A stretch of 64,000 bases of DNA from a bacterium (GTDB lineage: Bacteria; Sysuimicrobiota; Sysuimicrobiia; Sysuimicrobiales; Segetimicrobiaceae). Made by a program: the position numbers and the translations under genes. Position 1 is the stretch's first letter. Each line of letters begins with the position of its first letter. Of the stretch, positions 60,981-64,000 are shown piece by piece. The notes under the pieces were generated by a model that was not told the DNA's origin, made no database searches, and saw nothing but the letters and a program-made list of their open reading frames with translations. The DNA is taken from assembly GCA_035691305.1 (NCBI GenBank), contig DASSJF010000026.1, positions 1 through 64,000 of the forward strand. Reading direction: 5' to 3'.

Positions 60981-61003
60981 CGGGCGTGTTCGGAGGTGTT
61001 TCA

Positions 61004-62566
61004 ATGGCGGGTGGCTGCAGTTGGGGGGAACGTCTTCGCCTTGTGTGTGCGCTCATCGTCGCCGCCGTCATTTGCGGCCCAGCAGGCGCCACGGCGGTCG
61101 ATGCGCAGGGCGGTGTGTTACGGGTCGCGCGCGGCGGCCAAGGCCGCAGTCTGGACCCGCACATCCGTGCCCGGTTCGACGACCGGATCGTGATCGCGAC
61201 CATCTACGAGCCCCTGATCGATTCTGACAAAGACGGACGGCTTGTTCCGGTGCTTGCGACATCATGGGACATCGGCTCCACCGGCAAGGTCATTACTTTT
61301 CATCTGCGACGCGGCGTCACGTTCCAAGACGGCACGCCCTTTGACGCCTCCGTAGTCAGGTGGAACATCGAACGCGTACTCGATCCCGCCACTGGATCCG
61401 ACCATCGTCAGAAATTCGAGGGCATCATCCAGGGCGTCCAGGTCGTCGACGCCGCGACCGTTCGGATCTACCTGACGCGGCCTTACCCGGCGCTCTTCTC
61501 CGATCTCACGGAGCGCCCCGGGCAGATGGTGTCGCCCGCGGCGGTGAAGAAGTACGGAAGGGACTTCGCTCTCCACCCGACGGGCACGGGTCCTTTCAAG
61601 TTCGTTGAATGGATTCCAGGCAGCCGCGTGGCCGTGGAGCGCAACAACGCCTACTGGAACCGCGGTGCCATCAAGTCGGACGGTATCACCTTCTTTGACA
61701 TTCCGGAACGGGCCGCGTCCGTCGCGCGCCTGCGCAGCGGCGAACTCGATCTCATCGCGAGCACCGGCTCGGGCGACCTCATAACCGGCGGCCCCGAGGT
61801 TCTCACCGTTCAGGGACAGCGTGGTTTGAAGGCGATGCCGAGCCGGAGCTACCAGTGGGAGTCGCTGCAGATGCGGGTCGATCGGCCGCCGTACGATAAT
61901 CGCAGCCTGCGCCAAGCGATCGCTTACGCCATCAACCGCGACCAAATTCTCAAGACCATCTATCGCGGCCTCGGGATCCCCGCCGCCAAGTATTCGCTCG
62001 AAGGATGGTGGGCCGATCCGGCCTATCGAGGGATTACATATAATCCGGCGCTGGCCGCCGCAAAGCTTCGCGAATCCGGGTATCTCGGGAGTCCCGCACA
62101 GCTGACGTTATCAATGCAGGCCTCCGACGCCCAGGTGGGCGAGCTTATCCAGGCGCAACTCCAGGCGATCGGGCTGAAGGTTAGAATTCAGTTGGCATCC
62201 GAAACTGATTTCTACCCGCAGCAGGAGCAGGGTCTGATCCCCTTCTCCGGGCCGACCCGATGGACGCCGCGGGTGGATCCGCACGGTCTCGCGAACATCT
62301 TGTTCCATTCAACGAAAGGCAACTCAAATACAACGCACTACCACAATCCGCAGGTCGACGCGCTTTTGGATGAAGCGTCATCGATCAATGACATGTCGAA
62401 ACGCGCAGCGCTCTACAGGCAGATCGAGCGTCTGGTTATGGACGATGCGCCCTACGTAATCTACTACGCGTCACCGGGCTACGCGCTCATGAAAGAAAAC
62501 GTTCAGGGCTACCAGTGGGGGTTTGACATGGTGCCCCGCGTGGCGAGGGTCTGGCTGCAGCCGTAG
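61004..62566 (+). CDS. ABC transporter substrate-binding protein, family 5
   Basis: Exported binding protein of 520 aa with a Sec signal (hydrophobic about residues 10-27, ending near VDAQG). Family-5 features are GRSLDPH, GVTFQDGTPFDASVVRWNIERV, GTGPFKFVEWIPG and LRQAIAYAINRD. GGAGGT lies 6 nt before the ATG, fixing the start. It begins the plus-strand operon divergent from the SorC regulator and is followed directly by its permeases. Confidence 0.93.
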   Translation: MAGGCSWGERLRLVCALIVAAVICGPAGATAVDAQGGVLRVARGGQGRSLDPHIRARFDDRIVIATIYEPLIDSDKDGRLVPVLATSWDIGSTGKVITFHLRRGVTFQDGTPFDASVVRWNIERVLDPATGSDHRQKFEGIIQGVQVVDAATVRIYLTRPYPALFSDLTERPGQMVSPAAVKKYGRDFALHPTGTGPFKFVEWIPGSRVAVERNNAYWNRGAIKSDGITFFDIPERAASVARLRSGELDLIASTGSGDLITGGPEVLTVQGQRGLKAMPSRSYQWESLQMRVDRPPYDNRSLRQAIAYAINRDQILKTIYRGLGIPAAKYSLEGWWADPAYRGITYNPALAAAKLRESGYLGSPAQLTLSMQASDAQVGELIQAQLQAIGLKVRIQLASETDFYPQQEQGLIPFSGPTRWTPRVDPHGLANILFHSTKGNSNTTHYHNPQVDALLDEASSINDMSKRAALYRQIERLVMDDAPYVIYYASPGYALMKENVQGYQWGFDMVPRVARVWLQP

Positions 62567-63511
62567 ATGCGCCGGTACGTCGTCACCCGAGCGCTGATTA
62601 TCGTCCCTACGTTGCTCTTGGCAAGCGCCGCGATCTTCGCTTTGATGCAACTGGCGGTCGGGGGCGATCCCGCGCTCTACATCATGGGCCGCGAAGGATC
62701 GGCCGCGCAGGCGGACGCGCTGCGAAAGGATCTCCACCTGGACCGGCCGCTCATCGTTCAGTACGTGGACTGGCTGCGTCACGTCGCGCGCGGTGACTTC
62801 GGGCGTTCATTTCAGTACCCGCTCAATGTGCGCGCGGTTATCTTGAGCCGGCTGCCCGCCACGCTTGAACTCGCGGGCCTCGGCGCCGGTGTCGCGGTCG
62901 CCGTCGCGATTCCCGCGGGCGTTTACATGGCCCTCGTGCCTCGCGGGTTCGGCCGACTCGCCTCGGCCTCTACGATCGCGGCCCTGTGTCTCCCGGACTT
63001 CTGCCTGGGAATCCTGCTCATCTATCTGTTCAGCGTAATGCTGCACTGGCTGCCGAGCAGCGGATATGTCCCGCTGCGTTACGGGCTGGGACATAATCTG
63101 GCGGGCATGGTTCTGCCGGTCATGAGCCTGGCGACGTGGTACGCGGCGGCATGGGCCCGTTACGTCCGTTCGGCTTTTCTTGAAACGCTGGACGCCGATT
63201 TCGTGCGCGTCGCGCGGGCCAAGGGGTTGGCCGAGCGTGCCGTATCATACAGGCACGTGCTCCGGAACGCAATTCTGCCGACCCTGACGATCGTCGGGCA
63301 GAACATCGCGGCGATGTTCGGCGGCGTCGTCGCTGTAGAAACGGTGTTTGGCAATCCGGGCATCGGTCGCCTGTTCAGCACGGCGGTCCTCGGCCGGGAT
63401 TACCCCGTGATCCAAGGCGTCATCGTCATGCTGACCTTTGTCGTGTGTATAAGCAGTCTGATTGTCGACGTGCTCTACGGGCTGGTCGACCCTCGGATTC
63501 GTTATGGGTAA
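62567..63511 (+). CDS. Peptide/opine-type ABC transporter permease, DppB family
   Basis: Inner-membrane permease of 314 aa: MRRYVVTRAL, LMQLAVGGDPALYIMG in place of the usual PGDP, about six helices, EAA loop (ADFVRVARAKGLAERAV) and the end LVDPRIRYG. The ATG follows the binding-protein stop with no gap (TAGATG). The stop overlaps the next start by 8 bp. Confidence 0.93.
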   Translation: MRRYVVTRALIIVPTLLLASAAIFALMQLAVGGDPALYIMGREGSAAQADALRKDLHLDRPLIVQYVDWLRHVARGDFGRSFQYPLNVRAVILSRLPATLELAGLGAGVAVAVAIPAGVYMALVPRGFGRLASASTIAALCLPDFCLGILLIYLFSVMLHWLPSSGYVPLRYGLGHNLAGMVLPVMSLATWYAAAWARYVRSAFLETLDADFVRVARAKGLAERAVSYRHVLRNAILPTLTIVGQNIAAMFGGVVAVETVFGNPGIGRLFSTAVLGRDYPVIQGVIVMLTFVVCISSLIVDVLYGLVDPRIRYG

Positions 63512-64000
63512 ACCGATGAAGCGCCGTTGGCTCGGCCGAGTGCGAAGCCTCATCCTGACACCCGGGGGGTTATCCGCCGCGGCCGTGGCGTGCTGGTTGG
63601 TCGCAGCCGCGGTGGTGCCGCGGCTACTCGCACCCTTCGATCCGCTCGCGATTCGGGCGTCGGAAACGTTGCTCCCGCCGAGCGGTGCTCACCTGGCCGG
63701 TACCGACGCCCTGGGACGGGATATTTTCAGCCAAATTACCTACGGAGCTCGCACCACTCTGTGGGTCGCGGGTACTGCGATGGTACTGGCCCTTGCCGTC
63801 GGGACAACGCTGGGACTTGTGGCGGGCTACTGGGGCGGTTCGTCGATCGACGAGATCGTAATGCGTCTCGTTGACGTATTGTACGTGTTTCCCAGCATCG
63901 TGTTGGCGCTTGCGGTGGTCGCCGCCCTCGGCCCTGATCGTCCGGGGAGCATCGCCGTCGCGCTCGCGCTGGCGGTGGTCCCGGGCTACGCGCGGCTAGT
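63504..64000 (+). CDS. Peptide/opine-type ABC transporter permease, DppC family (partial, runs off the window)
   Basis: First 165 or so residues of a DppC-type permease. An open frame from ATG 63504 (8-bp overlap with the DppB stop) or ATG 63516 reads through a basic N-terminus, an anchor helix, HLAGTDALGRDIFSQ and the first core helices to PGYARLV at the edge. The EAA loop and the C-terminus are outside the window. It completes the transporter at 61004-64000; whether ATPase genes follow cannot be seen. Confidence 0.9.
   Translation, partial: MGKPMKRRWLGRVRSLILTPGGLSAAAVACWLVAAAVVPRLLAPFDPLAIRASETLLPPSGAHLAGTDALGRDIFSQITYGARTTLWVAGTAMVLALAVGTTLGLVAGYWGGSSIDEIVMRLVDVLYVFPSIVLALAVVAALGPDRPGSIAVALALAVVPGYARL

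Noticed and set aside
1-64000. CRISPR arrays, insertion sequences, integrases or prophage genes
   Set aside because: No regularly spaced repeats, transposase motifs or phage structural genes were seen anywhere in the window.

Overview
This is a GC-rich bacterial chromosome segment with no phage, plasmid or insertion-sequence genes, no rRNA and no intact tRNA. The coding density, the many 4-base start/stop overlaps and the run of ABC uptake operons joined to amidohydrolases, peptidases and dehydrogenases suggest a metabolically versatile soil or sediment bacterium. Lineages such as Rokubacteria, Chloroflexota or the CSP1-3/Armatimonadota group would fit, but the phylum is a guess. The window is almost purely accessory catabolism: no housekeeping gene was recognised.

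Layout. (1) 4-14331, minus strand: one tightly packed 13-gene operon. It runs from a Gfo/Idh oxidoreductase through an amidohydrolase, a TIM-barrel-like protein of unknown role, a peptide-type binding protein with two permeases, an Ldh-type dehydrogenase, an epimerase, a desuccinylase-like deacylase, a hydantoinase/allantoinase, an M20 carbamoylase and a VOC protein to a second Gfo/Idh protein. (2) 14351-26127: two paralogous binding proteins, one permease pair, Gfo/Idh, M42 peptidase, DegT aminotransferase, class I/II aminotransferase, RpiR regulator and epimerase. Two divergent promoter regions here share an identical 22-bp element containing a perfect 6+2+6 inverted repeat. (3) 26229-31253: a polyamine/iron-type ABC transporter with its own ATPase, followed by a second desuccinylase-like deacylase.

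(4) 31285-45660: nitrogen scavenging. A GntR regulator heads a minus-strand run of fdrA (allF-like), DUF1116 (allG-like), carbamate kinase, a biuret-hydrolase-like isochorismatase, an NCS2 permease, a stand-alone allophanate-hydrolase C-terminal-like protein, hyuA, hyuB and an M24 peptidase. The ammonium transporter amt diverges from it. Three GTATAC hexamers at exact 12-bp spacing lie between them. (5) 45729-48089: a biotin/DMSO-sulfoxide-reductase-type molybdoenzyme, followed by a degenerate tRNA-Thr-like sequence. (6) 48219-64000: a SorC-type regulator with a pair of matching operators 126 bp apart. It heads a minus-strand run of PrpD-family, M24, ornithine-cyclodeaminase-family and two complete binding-protein/permease sets plus an M14-like hydrolase. 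A third binding-protein/permease set is divergent and runs off the window end.

Taken together the genes import small peptides, N-acyl or N-carbamoyl amino compounds, ureides or opine-like compounds, strip amide/acyl/carbamoyl groups, and recover ammonia and ATP through carbamoyl phosphate. There are six Dpp-type binding proteins and five permease pairs, but no Dpp-type ATPase in the window.
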